64,000 bases of DNA from Ambrosia x helenae (Eukaryota > Streptophyta > Magnoliopsida > Asterales > Asteraceae): assembly GCA_030844895.1 (NCBI GenBank), contig JAUTDX010001417.1, positions 1-64,000 of the forward strand, written 5' to 3'. Shown in pieces: positions 33,948-45,478 of this stretch. A program made the position numbers and the translations under genes. Position 1 is the first letter of the stretch. Each line of letters starts with the position of its first letter. The notes below the pieces were generated by a model that saw only the letters and a list, made by a program, of their open reading frames with translations, was not told where the DNA came from and searched no databases.

Positions 33948-35206
33948 TCTATCTATATTAAACAATTTGTCTTAATCACATTTATATATTTATTGAGAAA
34001 ATTACAATTTTTGTCCTTTATAAAAGCCAAAACTATGGACTGGGTCCTTTAAAACTTTTAGTTTCAGTCTTTGTCCTTTATATGAAAAGTTGTCACGCCT
34101 TTTGTCCTTTTCACTAACTGGGTTAGAAAATCTCAGTTAAGTTAAGTCATGTGCAAGGCACATGAGGGCAAACTGGTCTTTTTACCTCTAAAAGACAATT
34201 CTTGTAATTTAATATAAAGATATTAACTGTTGACTGCTCCATTGACCTCTGTTGACCATCATCTTCACCCAACTTCTAACAATCACCCTAACTATCTAAT
34301 AATGTTAACAAGGAAAAAAGGGTGTCTTGGGGTTTAGTGTTGAACCATCATCAGACCACTATATAACCACACTATCACCATCACTTTCGGTCACCGGAGT
34401 AACTAGCGCCGTCACCGTTTTTCTTCTGTCACGACCTTCAACGCCAACAGCCAACAACCACCACCCACTATCAAGCCATCATCAGCATCATTCCCGTCAC
34501 CTGCAACCACCGTAACCCCTACCACCATCACCGTCGGCTTCAATCACCACCACAACCACCATCTTCCATCCAACACCATTGACAACAACCATAGCCAATC
34601 ACCACTATAATTATTAGAAAGGAGGGGGTTTTACCTTTCTATAATTCTTCTCCTCGATTCTTCTGGATCTGCCTCTCTCTCTTTCTATAACAATAATGGC
34701 TAGTGGTAGCGGTGAGGGTGGGGGTTGAAGGAGACCCGACGGCCGGAGCTCCGCCGCTGGCGGTGGCCGGAGGTCCTTCACCTTCCTGCTTTCTCTCTCT
34801 CACTAATACTCTCTTTCTCTCTCTAAGTTTGGGGGTGTTGTGAAGAAAAATGGAGAGGAAGGATCTAATTTTTAGGGTTTTTGATTGATTTGGGGGTAAA
34901 ATTTGGGGGAGATGGAAGTAATAAATCAGATTTTATAAGGGATTAAAATGGCGGGTGAAATTACATTTATACCCTCACATGCATTGCATGTGGGGTGACT
35001 TAACTGATTATACTAACTGGGTTAAGTGTAAAGGACAAAAATCGTGGCAACTTTTCATATAAAGGATAAAGACTGAAACTAAAAGTTTTAAAGGACCCAG
35101 TCCATAGTTTTGGTGTTTATAAAGGACAAAAATTGTAATTTTCTCTATATTTATACATATTAATTTAAATTGTTGAACCCATGTATCACATGGGTACATA
35201 ACCTAG
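33948..35206 (+). mobile_element. Helitron ends surrounding a MULE
   Basis: 3' end: hairpin 'acccatgtatcacatgggt' (35177-35195), then 'acataacCTAG' ending 35206 and followed by T. A fitting 5' end is A|TCTATCTATATTAAACAAT at 33948. Without the nested MULE the Helitron would be only about 100 bp, so the 5' end may be misplaced or the copy a deletion product. Confidence 0.45.
33994..35145. mobile_element. Mutator-like element (MULE) with long TIRs and 9-bp target duplication
   Basis: The 9-bp duplication TATATTTAT flanks it at 33985-33993 and 35146-35154, the hallmark of Mutator. The TIRs are about 190 bp: left 33994-34195 and right about 34955-35145 mirror each other through 'gagaaaattacaatttttgt', 'actatggactgggtccttta' and 'cttttagtttcagtcttt'. 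The interior (34200-34950) has no transposase. It holds ACC/CCA-rich and GC-rich exon-like stretches ('ggccggagctccgccgctgg' near 34742) and a CT-rich leader, as expected for captured host DNA (Pack-MULE), but no protein is recognised. Confidence 0.85.
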
Positions 35207-35483
35207 TTTTTTATAAGACAATCAAGACTACACTTTCTAGTTATACTACCAATGTAGGATCCCTGATAATAAGATATTAACAGAAAACATACTTAAGCCT
35301 TTGATTATAAGTTTAATTCATCATAAAAAAGAGCACTACATCAAGATCATTTTGTTAATAACAAACTTTTTTTATAGTGAAAAACATATACATAGTTAAT
35401 GTAAAATATAAATATATTACATAAGCTTAACATTACAAGTTCGGTTCGGTTATATCGGTTAACCTAAGCTTGATAACCATAAC

Positions 35484-36233
35484 TGTTTCTACAACAAATA
35501 TAGGTCCGGAGAGGGTCTGAACGTTCCAAGGTCGTCAAGCTTCTGACCTCGTCTGCTGCTTAAAGGGTTGGACCAGCAGTATGAAAGAACTCGTTAGAAG
35601 GGGTTAAAGGGTTTCGGTTCACCAAACGAAAGTCGTGGTGTCCCTCTACGTTGTAAACTTAGATGGGAGGTTCAAGAGTTTTGATATTTTAGTTGTTATG
35701 ATTCTGATTTGGGATCAACCCAAAGTCAGAATGTTGTTATTATTGGTTGACTTAAGAAAAGGTCAAACATAAGAGTATGATCTTGAAGAGAGGAACTCTT
35801 GATCCCAAGTTACAACTAAGGACCAACCACGTAAGCCTGATGAAGGCTGAGACTTGCGAGTAACAGAGCGTGATTCCACATGTAGTGGCTGTTGGAGCCG
35901 GCTTGGTTGTGGAATCAACATGGTTATGGATTGCTAAGAATGTATAGCAGCAGCTCGGAGGCTTGAAGGCTTCAGCCTGCTGCTACTGAAAAAATTATTA
36001 GAGAATAACTCTAGAGAGAGTGTTTAGAGAGAGAGAGAGTGTGTGAGAGAGAGGTCTTGTGTTTAGACCAATCTGAGTTGTATGGCATGGTTTGCCCTTC
36101 TATTTATAGAGTGGGATGGGTTAAAACCCTAATGGGCTTCCTTGTTGGGCTTGGGCTTGACCCAATATTATATTTAATGATTTTGGCTTCTTGGGCTATT
36201 AGGCTTGGCCCAATTGAGTACCCTACACCATCA
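35484..36233 (-). repeat. LARD 3' LTR
   Basis: Plus strand runs TGTTTCTACAAC to CACCATCA, 750 bp. Compared by eye with the other LTR, it differs by scattered substitutions and two or three short indels (8 bases at 'ctattaggcttgg', and in the GA-rich run near 36020). A TATA box for the minus strand (CTATAAATAG) lies at about 36098-36108. Confidence 0.88.
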
Positions 36234-36243
36234 GCCCCCCAGT
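36234..36243 (-). other. LARD polypurine tract
   Basis: Minus strand reads ACTGGGGGGC directly before the 3' LTR. The same motif occurs next to the LTR end at 58914, so the two elements are related in structure. Confidence 0.65.
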
Positions 36244-39200
36244 CTAGTTTAATGTATATATGCATGTACATTATACTAGACTCGAACTATTCATTATCTT
36301 TGCGCTTTCTTCCAACTTTTGTTGTTTTGGTGAGTGTTCATTTGTAGATACCTTCGTGTAAGTAGGATAAATATCAACAATCAAACCTTAGCATAATGAG
36401 TTTTGGAATGTGTTAGGGTTTAAACCGATAAAATTTGAAACTTGTTTAAGTTGATGATCTTGAAAGTTTATTAGGGGGTTTGAGCTGATGAGCTTGAAAG
36501 CTTATAAGGATTTAAGCTGATAAGCTTTGCAGCTTGCTAAGCCCTTATTTGGATGGAAGCTATGGAGCTGGATATTTCTCCATTACTTGCTTCTTTCCTT
36601 GTTAGCTTGTATTAGCTTCAGCATATCGGCTATTGACCTTTTAAGTTTTCGCCTTTTGAGCTTAATTATCTAAGCTTGTTTGTTGTATTGGCGAAGTTAT
36701 TTCGAGTTGTGTGATTAAAACCATCTATATCCCACATGTATGCTCCTTTGGACGATATTCCCATAATTTTGTAAAATACTTTTTGGAAATATCTTTATTT
36801 TGGTTCATTTATCATATGACTATGGCAGTTTAAATGCTTGTAAGCATCAACAAAGTAGCTAAATATCACTAAATGATTGTAGCTAGGTGCACTTACAGAG
36901 GTTTTTAGCAAGTCACGTTTTTGAACAAATGTCGGGAAGTTAATCCGATATGTAGTGGATTATTATATTGACCGAATGGTCGATTTCTAAGCAAGATAGC
37001 AAATGAGCTTCATATGATAGAAGGAAAGTTGCATGTGTATGAAGGAAGGCTTCTTGTACATGAAGGTGAAGTATATTGCCTTGAAGGTTGACTTGCTGTG
37101 ACTTGACTTGATAAAAAGCTTGTATGTGTTCTGAGCTTTGAAGGCTTTAAGCAAAGTTATTGTTTTTGTTGACTAAAGCATATAGATTTCATCCTTTAAG
37201 CAAAGTGGCTTGGCTTGATAGCTGAAAAGCTTGTGGATTTCATCCTTTAAGCTTATGGGTAAAATCCATCACTAGCCTAATTCGTTGTGCTATCAAAGTT
37301 TTGCGATAAATTCTTTCTTATGATACAAGCGATGGAATCAAGTAGACAGAAGCAAACAAGGTTAAATAGCGAATTTCTTTGTTTACGAACCTTCGCTTTT
37401 GATTCTTATTCACAAGCTTTGTTCATAGGAAGTTGAGTGTATGACCTTGCTAGCGAGCTTCTTTGATGTGAAACTTGACGTATGATTTATGTTTGTAAGC
37501 CTCTTTCGTTCGAAGATTGATATGAGCTTCCTTCGTTCAAAGCTTGATATATAGAGCATGTCTATAAGCTTCGTTTGTATGAAGTTGAGCTTCTTTTGTT
37601 GTCATGACTAAGTTTCTTTTTGCATTAGTTGCAACAATATTTCTTTGTGATAATGGATGATGTTTGACACGAGAACATTTAGCACCATTTTGGTAAAGTA
37701 TCATTCGTTGCGTTGTTTGGGAAACCTTGTAGGGTTCCATTTGGTGTTAGCCTTGGATGACTAGAATATTAACATGTGGTTGTGGTATCATGAACCTTTC
37801 AAGCCGTTAGGCTTGACATGTTATGATTATCGATCGTGGCCTTTTATGTTTCATATATTTTGTTTTGTGTATGGCCTTGTGAGATTGTTTCACTTTTGAA
37901 TTGTACCTTAGTGTATTTTTGTGATTGTGTTTGGATGCTTGCATGGTTGGATGCTTGCATGTTTGCATGTTTTGTCTTTGTATTTGTTGGGGAATGTTTT
38001 ACCGGTAGCACCTTAAAAGGTTAAGTGCTGCAGTCACCTATCCTTAAGGTAGTCTAGGCAAACAAGTCGCCACCTATCCTATGTACACTATGTAGTGTTT
38101 TTGGTTTTTCGTAAGTTTGTTTACAACTTAAGGAACAATTGGTGTAGGCTGCTCAAACTCGTCCATGAGACATGTAAAGAAAAAGCTTTGTAGGTCTCAT
38201 GGAGTTGGATTGATCTAGGAACTCACCCCTTATATAGGTCCATTCAACCCTTGAACCTATTGAGCGATGTGGCCTGGGAGATCATCCCCTTACATGGCCC
38301 TTGCCATGGAGTTTCTTGCAAGGTTCTCAACCTGATTATAGGATAGAAAGACAAATCTTGATAGAGAATACTATGATTCATTCATATGATAATTAAATGT
38401 TTACATAAAGAAGTGGTAAAAATCTCTTGGCCATTTGTGGTTACATTGAACCTTTTAAGGTGATCTCATCCCAATGTTTTGGGAATTTCTTTCCTTCTTG
38501 GTCGATTAAGCTTGTAGGATCCACCATTGTGAGTTTCGAGCACAACGTGTCGTCCATCCTATTTCGGGCCAAGCTTTCCAAGGTTTTGTTTTTGTAACAT
38601 GGAAGTTGTCTTTTAGGAAGACTCTTATGTGTTGTATCAAAGTGCTTTGGCAAAGGTGTTAGTGTTTTAACAAATCTACTTTGGTTGCTAAGTAGCTTGC
38701 TTTGTTATCTTGCCAACAGCTTCAACGCCTTAGCATTGCGGTTTGATTCGTCCTTAATCATCTTTTGTGTATAGCATGATGCTTTAATGCTTCTGGTTTT
38801 ATGCTTCTATGGGGCTTGATCCTTTTTGCTACGGCTATTTTGTAGCCTTAGGTGTATTCAATAAATTAGTGATTGTGGTTCTGGGTGTTACCAAGTTAGA
38901 TCGATGATTACTAATTAGTTCTTATGTATCCCCATCCTGTTTTGCATTTTTTCACGATTCCGTGAGTTGCTTAAGTGTTGACATGCTTCTCAGGTTGGTT
39001 TAGGTTAGCTTGTCTTGACTTTATAGTCTTTGTAGTTGCTAAATCTCCAAAGATGGTTGAAGGTTTAGAAGCTTCAGAATTCGTATTCATGTTTAGCTCG
39101 GGTAGCATTCTTTCGGTAGAGATTTTTTAGGCAGGCGTTTGCGCTTAGTGTGAGCGAGAAGCATTGATGTTTTAGCGAGAGCTTCGGCGATTGAGCAAGT

Positions 39201-41099
39201 TGCTTTGGATAATCTTTATTGTTGTATGTTTTGTTCATGCTTGAGCCTTAGTAGAAGACACGTATTATCATAGGCGGTTCACCTAGTTAGGAGCTCTTAG
39301 AATAGAACTTGTTTGTTACAAGGACACTTTCACTTGTTTGTATAGCTTTCAAGCTTGTAAGCTTCAGTTGTTGTATCTAAAACTTCTAAATTTCTAAACT
39401 TCAATTGTTGTATTTGAAGCTTTTAAGCTTGTCGTAGTTGAAGCGTTTAAGCTTTTGAGCTTCTTTTAATGTCTTTTGAAGCTTTTAGCTTCAAAGCTTG
39501 TTTTGTTTATTTTGAAGCTTATGAGCTGTTTTTTTTGAAACTTCTAAGTATTTGAAGCTTTTAACGACATGTTCGAAGGAGTTTATGTAAGAATCATGTC
39601 AAGTCTACCAATGTTATCATGAACATGTGATGTATTTTGACCTTTGTCATCCTTGAGGTATAAAACTTGTGTTGGTAACGAGTTTGACTTGTTGTTGAGC
39701 TTTTGTAGTCAAAAGAGGGGGTACGTTATGAAGCTTATAATCTTCCTGGCTTCCGGTGTGATAACCTTTGAAGTTCATAACCTTCTAAGCATTGATGGTT
39801 ATGGCTTATGAAGGCCTGTGAGGCTTAAACCTTCTAAGCATTGGAGGTCATGACTTATGAAGACCTGTGAGGTTTAAACCTTCTAAGCTTTTGAGGTTGC
39901 AGTTTGTGAGGACCTACAAAGCTTAAAACCTCCTGTGTTTACAAGGTTAGAGTTTGTAAGGACCTTTGAGGTTTATAACCTCTTGGATGAACGATTCTAA
40001 CTTTGTTCACTAATTAAAGAAAGTGGTTACATTTATTGACTCGTTGTAGCTAAAGTGGTGTTAAGGGAGGATGTATGGGAGGTGTTGATTTGTGTACACA
40101 ACGATCTTTTCTTTCATTCCTTTGAAGTGACCTTGTTAGCACGTGGAGGCTTTTCCTTCCTTGAGTTGTTTGTCTTTTCAAGGGGAGAAAAACATATGCT
40201 TTAGGTGGTATGCGTTTCCCATTGAAACGTTAGGTTGTTTGAACACAAGGTTAGTCTTGATAAGGGGTTCGTCTTTCCTTGAATAATGTTGACCCAATAT
40301 AATAAGCCTTTAACTTCTGTGAAAGAAAGTAGCTAGGCTGTTGTTTTGAGTTATCGTGTTTCTTTGCTATGGTAAGATGCTTGAAGGCATCTCAGCATTT
40401 GAGTAAGTAAGTTGACATGTGTAACTGTTTTGCTTCTTTGCTTCTTTTAAATGTGGGTTTGTCCACACGAGCCACCAGCCCCCCAGTCAGAAGTAGTCAT
40501 AACATGGTGATGAGTGATTCTGACTGATATCAAAGTGTTGTTGTACATCTTACCTCTTTGTTCCTCTTTCGATGGTTTGTTGCTATATAGGTTGTTGTTA
40601 GGGGAAGCCTTTTGCCTTGTTATCCTTTAACCCTCTGAGCTGATATGCTTATTTGCTTCGGGGGTTACTTGCTTTATTTAAGCATGTCAACTTATTCATA
40701 TCAGCCCTTGGTAAAAGGTGTTTATGGCTAGAGGCTCGTTTTACTAGTTTATTTGATTCTTTTGCTTGCAAGATGTGTATAACTCCTTGATTGAAGTTGC
40801 CTTTATTTCGGATCTATGAGGTCGTTCATAGAATAAAAGCTTGTTTGAAAGCTTGCAACGTTGGCGATTTAAAGATCCATAGGTTGATATGTTTATTTTG
40901 ACGTTTCCTTATGTTAGCCTTAATGTTTGCATCATAACTGTATTTGTGGCTATTGGTAAGGAACGTTGTTTTGACTTGGTCGTTACTATAAATGGTTCAT
41001 GTGTAGCTTTTGAAGCTGTTAGAAGTTGAAGCTGATCTAAGTAATAGCAAAGCTTCATGAATAATCAATTTGAACACCGTGAAACTAAATTATTGTGAA

Positions 41100-42060
41100 G
41101 CTTCAACGCATAGTGGTCTGAAAAGCTATAAAGCTTTAATGAATCCCTTAGCCTAAAAGGCTGTAAAGGTTTGATAAATAGTAATCCAAAAGGCTTTAAA
41201 GCTTTAACGAGCAGTGAAATAACTAGGTCTTTATGTCTAGTCTGAAAGCTAAAAGGCTATAGGGTTATTCTCTTTTGACTTTTAATAATACTCACTTTTT
41301 GTTTAACCCCCATGGATTGTCAGAAAAAGCATGCACATATCTTTTAGTTTTTTGTTATTAATTACTAAAAGGTTGTAAAGCTTTAGGAAATAGTGGCTTA
41401 AAGTGATGTAAAGCTTCTATGAGAAGTAGCCTAAAAAGGCTTTAACATCTTTTCGAATACTAGCCTAAAAGGCTGTGAAGTATTTATGGTTAGTGGCATG
41501 AAAGGCTTTAATACTTTTGATAATGAGTGACTTAATTGGATCAAAAAGCTTTAATTTACAAAATTTCTCAAAAGCTTTATGTGAACCCTTAGTGGTTAAT
41601 AGCTCAAATGGCTTTAGAGCTTCTATGTGAATAGCCTAAAAGGTTATCAAGCTTTAGGGAATAGTAGCTTGGAAAGCTTTAAAGCTTCCATGGATAGTAG
41701 CTGAAATGACTTTAAAGCTTGTGTGAGCAATAGCCTGAAAGGTTGGAAGACTTTAGAGAACCGTAGCCTGAAAGGCTTGAAGGCTTCGATGAGCAATAAC
41801 CTGAAAGGATTTAAGGCTTCGATGGTCAGTAGCCTGAAAGACTTAAAGGCTTTGGTGAGTAGTAGCCTAAAAGGCTTAAAGGCTTTGATGGTCAGTAGCC
41901 TAAAAGTTCTGTGAAATTTTTGATGAGCCAAGCCTAAAAGGCTTGAAAGCTTCGATCAGCAGTAGCCTGAGAGGCTTAAAGGCTTTGATAAGTAGCAGCC
42001 TAAAAATCTTGTGAAATTCTGATGAGCATAGCCTAAAAGGCCGTAAAACTCGGTAAGTTG
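41100..42060. repeat. Degenerate minisatellite 'agcctaaaaggctttaaagctt' in the LARD interior
   Basis: At least fifteen imperfect units of about 35-60 bases, built from 'tagcctgaaaggcttaaagg' plus 'ctt(t/c)gatgagcagtagcc'-like spacers. The best preserved run is 41760-42000. Accidental open frames on both strands (41647-41931) come from the repeat and are not genes. Confidence 0.8.
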
Positions 42061-43376
42061 AAGAGTTGTAGTGGTTAGCAACCTAAAAATGTTATGTGGA
42101 TGTAGTGACTAATATCTTAAAAGCTGAAAAGGTTAAAGGCTTGTAGTACACAGTATCCTATGCACCTAGGCTGAAGAGTAGCTTTAAAGCTCAAAAGGTT
42201 GCAGTAGGTACAGTAAGCTATAAAGATGTTGTGAACAGTAATGTATAGAGTTGCAGTGAGTAATAGTCTAAAAGCTGAAAAGCTTCCGTGTACAGTAGAC
42301 CTATAAACCTAGTCTGAAAAGCTGAAAGATGCTCTGTGCACAGTTAGGTAAAAGGGTTCATGCTTTTATCCATTGGGTAAAAGCGTGTACTCTTGTCCTT
42401 TATTTATTCTCCCAAGATTGTTGATATAAAATTTGTTTTATATACTTAAAACAAAACTCATGTTATGTATTGTCGGAATCAAGACAACGTTTAACTCCCT
42501 TTTTTTTATTTGAGGGCAAATTATGGTTGTACTACATGCTTTAGTATTTGTACTATTGTGGAGCATGCATAAATATTTATAATAAATTGGAGTTGTGGTG
42601 AAGTCTTAAACTTTTTTTTTTTGACTTGTTAAAAAAGATGATCCGTAAAAAGTATGGTAAAGGAATCACGTATTTAGGTGGTTGTTTTTTTCTTTCTCCT
42701 TTTTTTTGAAAAAGGAGAAGTAAAATCTACGTGTACTACTTTGAACCACAAGGATGCTTTGATAAGAGGTGAATTGGTTAAATCATATTGTCTGACAATT
42801 TATATAACCTACAAAGCAAAGACTTCTTTTATGACATAAAGTAACATTATTATATTGACTTGAGTGATCTTTGTCAAATAAAGATAAATGTTTACGTTAC
42901 ATGTTGTACTTTTGAAAGCATAGATGAGTAAAGGACAAATTAACTTACATGTCCCCACTTATTTAGATGGATTTTTTTTTCTTTTCCAAGAATGCTTTCA
43001 AATATTTAATTATTCATTTCTTTTTAGAAAAGATGCTCAGATGTGCCAGGTTTTTTGCTTTGTGAGTTGTACACCATGTAAAACCAATTATGAATATATT
43101 TATTTTAAATTTACCCAAAGAATCTCACAAGTTTTAGATCTAGGGATATATATATTTTTGAAATACGTAAGTTTACAGAATGTATAGTTTGGAACTTGGT
43201 CGGTTATGGAGGAAAAAACAAATTGGGTTTACGAGTGTAAGATTTTTGTATGGATTAGAATCCATACATTGCATAGGAGGTCCGGGAGTGACCCCTTGAG
43301 AACGTTCTCTCCTGATTTAGAATGAACTTAGGAATAGATCGACGGAGCCGAACTACCAAGATTTTTAGTAGCACGG

Positions 43377-43393
43377 CCCCACGGTGGGCGCCA
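43377..43393 (-). other. LARD primer binding site
   Basis: Minus strand reads TGGCGCCCACCGTGGGG, three bases after the 5' LTR. It begins TGGCGCC, matching a tRNA ending GGCGCCA, as in many plant Ty3/gypsy (Tat/Athila-like) elements. Confidence 0.75.
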
Positions 43394-43396
43394 ACT

Positions 43397-44130
43397 TGTT
43401 GCTACAACAAATATAGGTCCGGAGAGGGTCTGAACGTTCCAAGGTCGTCAAGCTTCTGACCTCGTCTGCTGCTTAAAGGGTTGGACCAGCAGTATGAAAG
43501 AACTCGTCAAAAGGGGTTAAAGGGTTTCGGTTCACCAAACGCAAGTGGTGGTATCCCTATACGTTGTAAACGTAGATGGGAGGTTCAAGAGTTTTGATAT
43601 TTTAGTTGTTATGATTCTGATTTGGGATCAACCCAAAGTCAGAATGTTGTTATTATTGGTTGACTTAAGAAAAGGTCAAACATAAGAGTATGATTTTGAA
43701 GAGAGGAACTCTTGATCCCAAGTTACAACTAAGGACCAACCACGTAAGCCTGATGAAGGCTGAGACTTGCGAGTAACAGACAGTGATACCACATGTAGTG
43801 GCTGTTGGAGCCGGCTTGGTTGTGGAATCAGCATGGTTATGGATTGCTAAGAATGTATAGCAGCAGCTCGGAGGCTTGAAGGCTTCAGCCTGCTGCTGCT
43901 GAAAACATTATTAGAGAATAACTCTAGAGAGAGTGTTTAGAGAGAGAGAGTGAGAGAGGTATTGTGGTTAGACCAATCTGAGTTGTATGACATGGTTTGC
44001 CCTTCTATTTATAGAGTGGGATGGGTTAAAACCCTAATGGGCTTCCTTGTTGGGCTTGGGCTTGACCCAATATTATATTTAATGATTTCGGCTTCTTGGG
44101 CTTGGCCCAATTGAGTACCCTACACCATCA
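43397..44130 (-). repeat. LARD 5' LTR
   Basis: Plus strand runs TGTTGCTACAAC to CACCATCA, 734 bp, followed by the target duplication. It carries the same minus-strand TATA box (about 44005-44015). Confidence 0.88.
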
Positions 44131-44327
44131 ATAACCACTCGGTCGGTTAAAGAAATTTTATAACCATAACCTTTGGTTATGTTGGTTATCGGTTAAAATC
44201 GGTTTGTTTGTGTCTGTTATAATTCGGTTATCGGCTATGGTGGTTAATTTGTTTGTATAGGTGGAAGAGAAAGAAAATTAGTTTTTTACTAACAAAGGAA
44301 AATTGGGTTGTGGATGGGATAGTCTTA

Positions 44328-45061
44328 GGTGCTGTTTGTTTTTTCTGCAGGAAAAGGTCTGCAGTCTGCGGACCACATCTGCAGACTGTGGTGGTGGTGG
44401 ACCGTGGTGGTGGTGTGGTGGTGGTGGTGGGTGGTGGTGGTGGTGGTGATGGACCGTGGTGGGTGGTGGGTGGTGGTGGTGGACCGTGGTGGTGGTGGGT
44501 AATGGTGGTGGTGGGTGGTGGTGGTGGGTGGTGGTGGTAGTGGTGGTGGACGGTGGTGGGTGGTGGTAGTGGTGGTGGGTGGTAGGTGGTGGTGGACCGT
44601 GGTGGTGGTGGTGGGTGGTGGTGGTGGACGGTGGTGGTGGGTGGTGGACGGTGGTAGGTGGTGGTGGTGGACCGTGGTGGTGGTGGTGGGTGGTGGTGGT
44701 GGACGATGGTGGGTGGTGGTGGGTGATGGTGGTGGTGTGTGGTGGTGGTGGGTGATGGTAGTGGTGGTGGACCGTGGTGGTGATGGACGGTGGTGGTGGT
44801 GGACGATGCTAGGTGGTGGTGGTGGGTGGTGGTGGTGGTGGTGGTAGTGGGTGGTGGTGGTGGTGGGTGAGAAGAAGAGAAGAGGAGAAGACCTTAGAAG
44901 ACTTTGGTCCAAGTCTGCACCAAGAAGAGGTCAGGAAGAGCTTTTGGAGTGAAATGTCTTCCGAAAAACAAACAGTCTGCCCGCCCCAAACGTCTGCTCG
45001 CGTCTGCGCAGCGCAGACAAAAGAGGTCAGAAGTGCTTCTGGGAGAAAAACAAACACCACC
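44328..45061. mobile_element. Tourist-like MITE expanded by a GGT minisatellite
   Basis: Ends GGTGCTGTTTGTTTTTTCTG and, mirrored, 'aaaaacaaacaccacc'; TTA flanks both sides (44325-44327 and 45062-45064), as expected for PIF/Harbinger. Sub-terminal 'gtctgcagtctgcgg' and 'gtctgcgcagcgcagac' palindromes lie inside. The centre is the GGT array. 734 bp. Confidence 0.75.
44389..44865. repeat. GGT/GGTGGGT minisatellite
   Basis: About 480 bases built almost only from GTGGTGGTGG and GTGGACCGTGGTGGT units on the plus strand, with nearly no C except in 'gaccg'. Strong strand asymmetry and repeated GGTGGTGGTGG could allow two-tier G-quadruplexes. Long frames of His/Pro/Thr (minus) or Gly/Val/Trp (plus) across it are by-products. 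Confidence 0.95.
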
Positions 45062-45064
45062 TTA

Positions 45065-45286
45065 CTGTTTGGTAGCCTCTGAATGGCCATTAAGATGTTA
45101 CATCTGAATGATTCATTGTGTCTTAATGGTTAATATGTAATCTTAAATATGAATGGTGAATAGGTAACATCTTAATGGTTGCCTCTTAACCATTCAGACT
45201 TATGGTTACCTCTTAACCATTCAGAGGTTATAGATCATTAAGAGGTACCATTTGAATGATCATTAAGAAGTTACCAAACAACCCCT
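45065..45286. mobile_element. Second Tourist-like MITE, adjoining the first
   Basis: Left end CTGTTTGGTAGCCTCTGAAT and mirrored right end 'aagttaccaaacaacccc' followed by TTA (45287-45289). Its left end touches the TTA that also ends the first MITE and lacks the first few G residues expected from the right end. Internal 'cttaatggtt / aaccatt' words fold on each other. It ends 192 bases before the RID3 start codon. Confidence 0.7.
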
Positions 45287-45478
45287 TAGTAGCCTCGGGT
45301 CGGTTCGTTGGTTTTTGTTCTCAAAACCGTTCCAAGGTTTGCACCTCTTGCTCACACACACACAAGGGTTAAAACTTAAACCTAAAACCCTCGCATCGCA
45401 CCTTGGAGTTTCTTAAACCCCCATCCATTAATTCTCCTCCGGCCGTCATCTACACCGCCAAATATTAATCCTCTCTCA

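Larger units (their letters stand above)
35484..44130 (-). mobile_element. Complete non-coding LTR retrotransposon (LARD type)
   Basis: Two near-identical LTRs (35484-36233 and 43397-44130) flanked by the 5-bp duplication ATAAC (35479-35483 and 44131-44135). A primer site on the minus strand at 43377-43393 and a polypurine tract on the minus strand at 36234-36243 set the orientation. The 7.2 kb interior contains no recognisable gag or pol on either strand, only AT-rich DNA and repeats of 'aagctt' and 'aaaggctt' words. Large non-coding elements of this kind are called LARDs and depend on proteins from an autonomous relative, here probably a Ty3/gypsy element judging from the primer site. Confidence 0.88.

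Noticed and set aside
38441..38653. 70-residue minus-strand frame in the LARD as a gypsy integrase tail
   Set aside because: The similarity is limited to a few residues near its end and there is no flanking pol sequence.
41647..41931. Leu/Phe/Lys repeat protein frames in the LARD
   Set aside because: By-product of the degenerate minisatellite.
44253..44912. Long frames on both strands (Gly/Val/Trp rich on plus, His/Pro/Thr rich on minus)
   Set aside because: They exist only because the GGT array lacks stop codons. No start context, no domain, and the array is inside a MITE.
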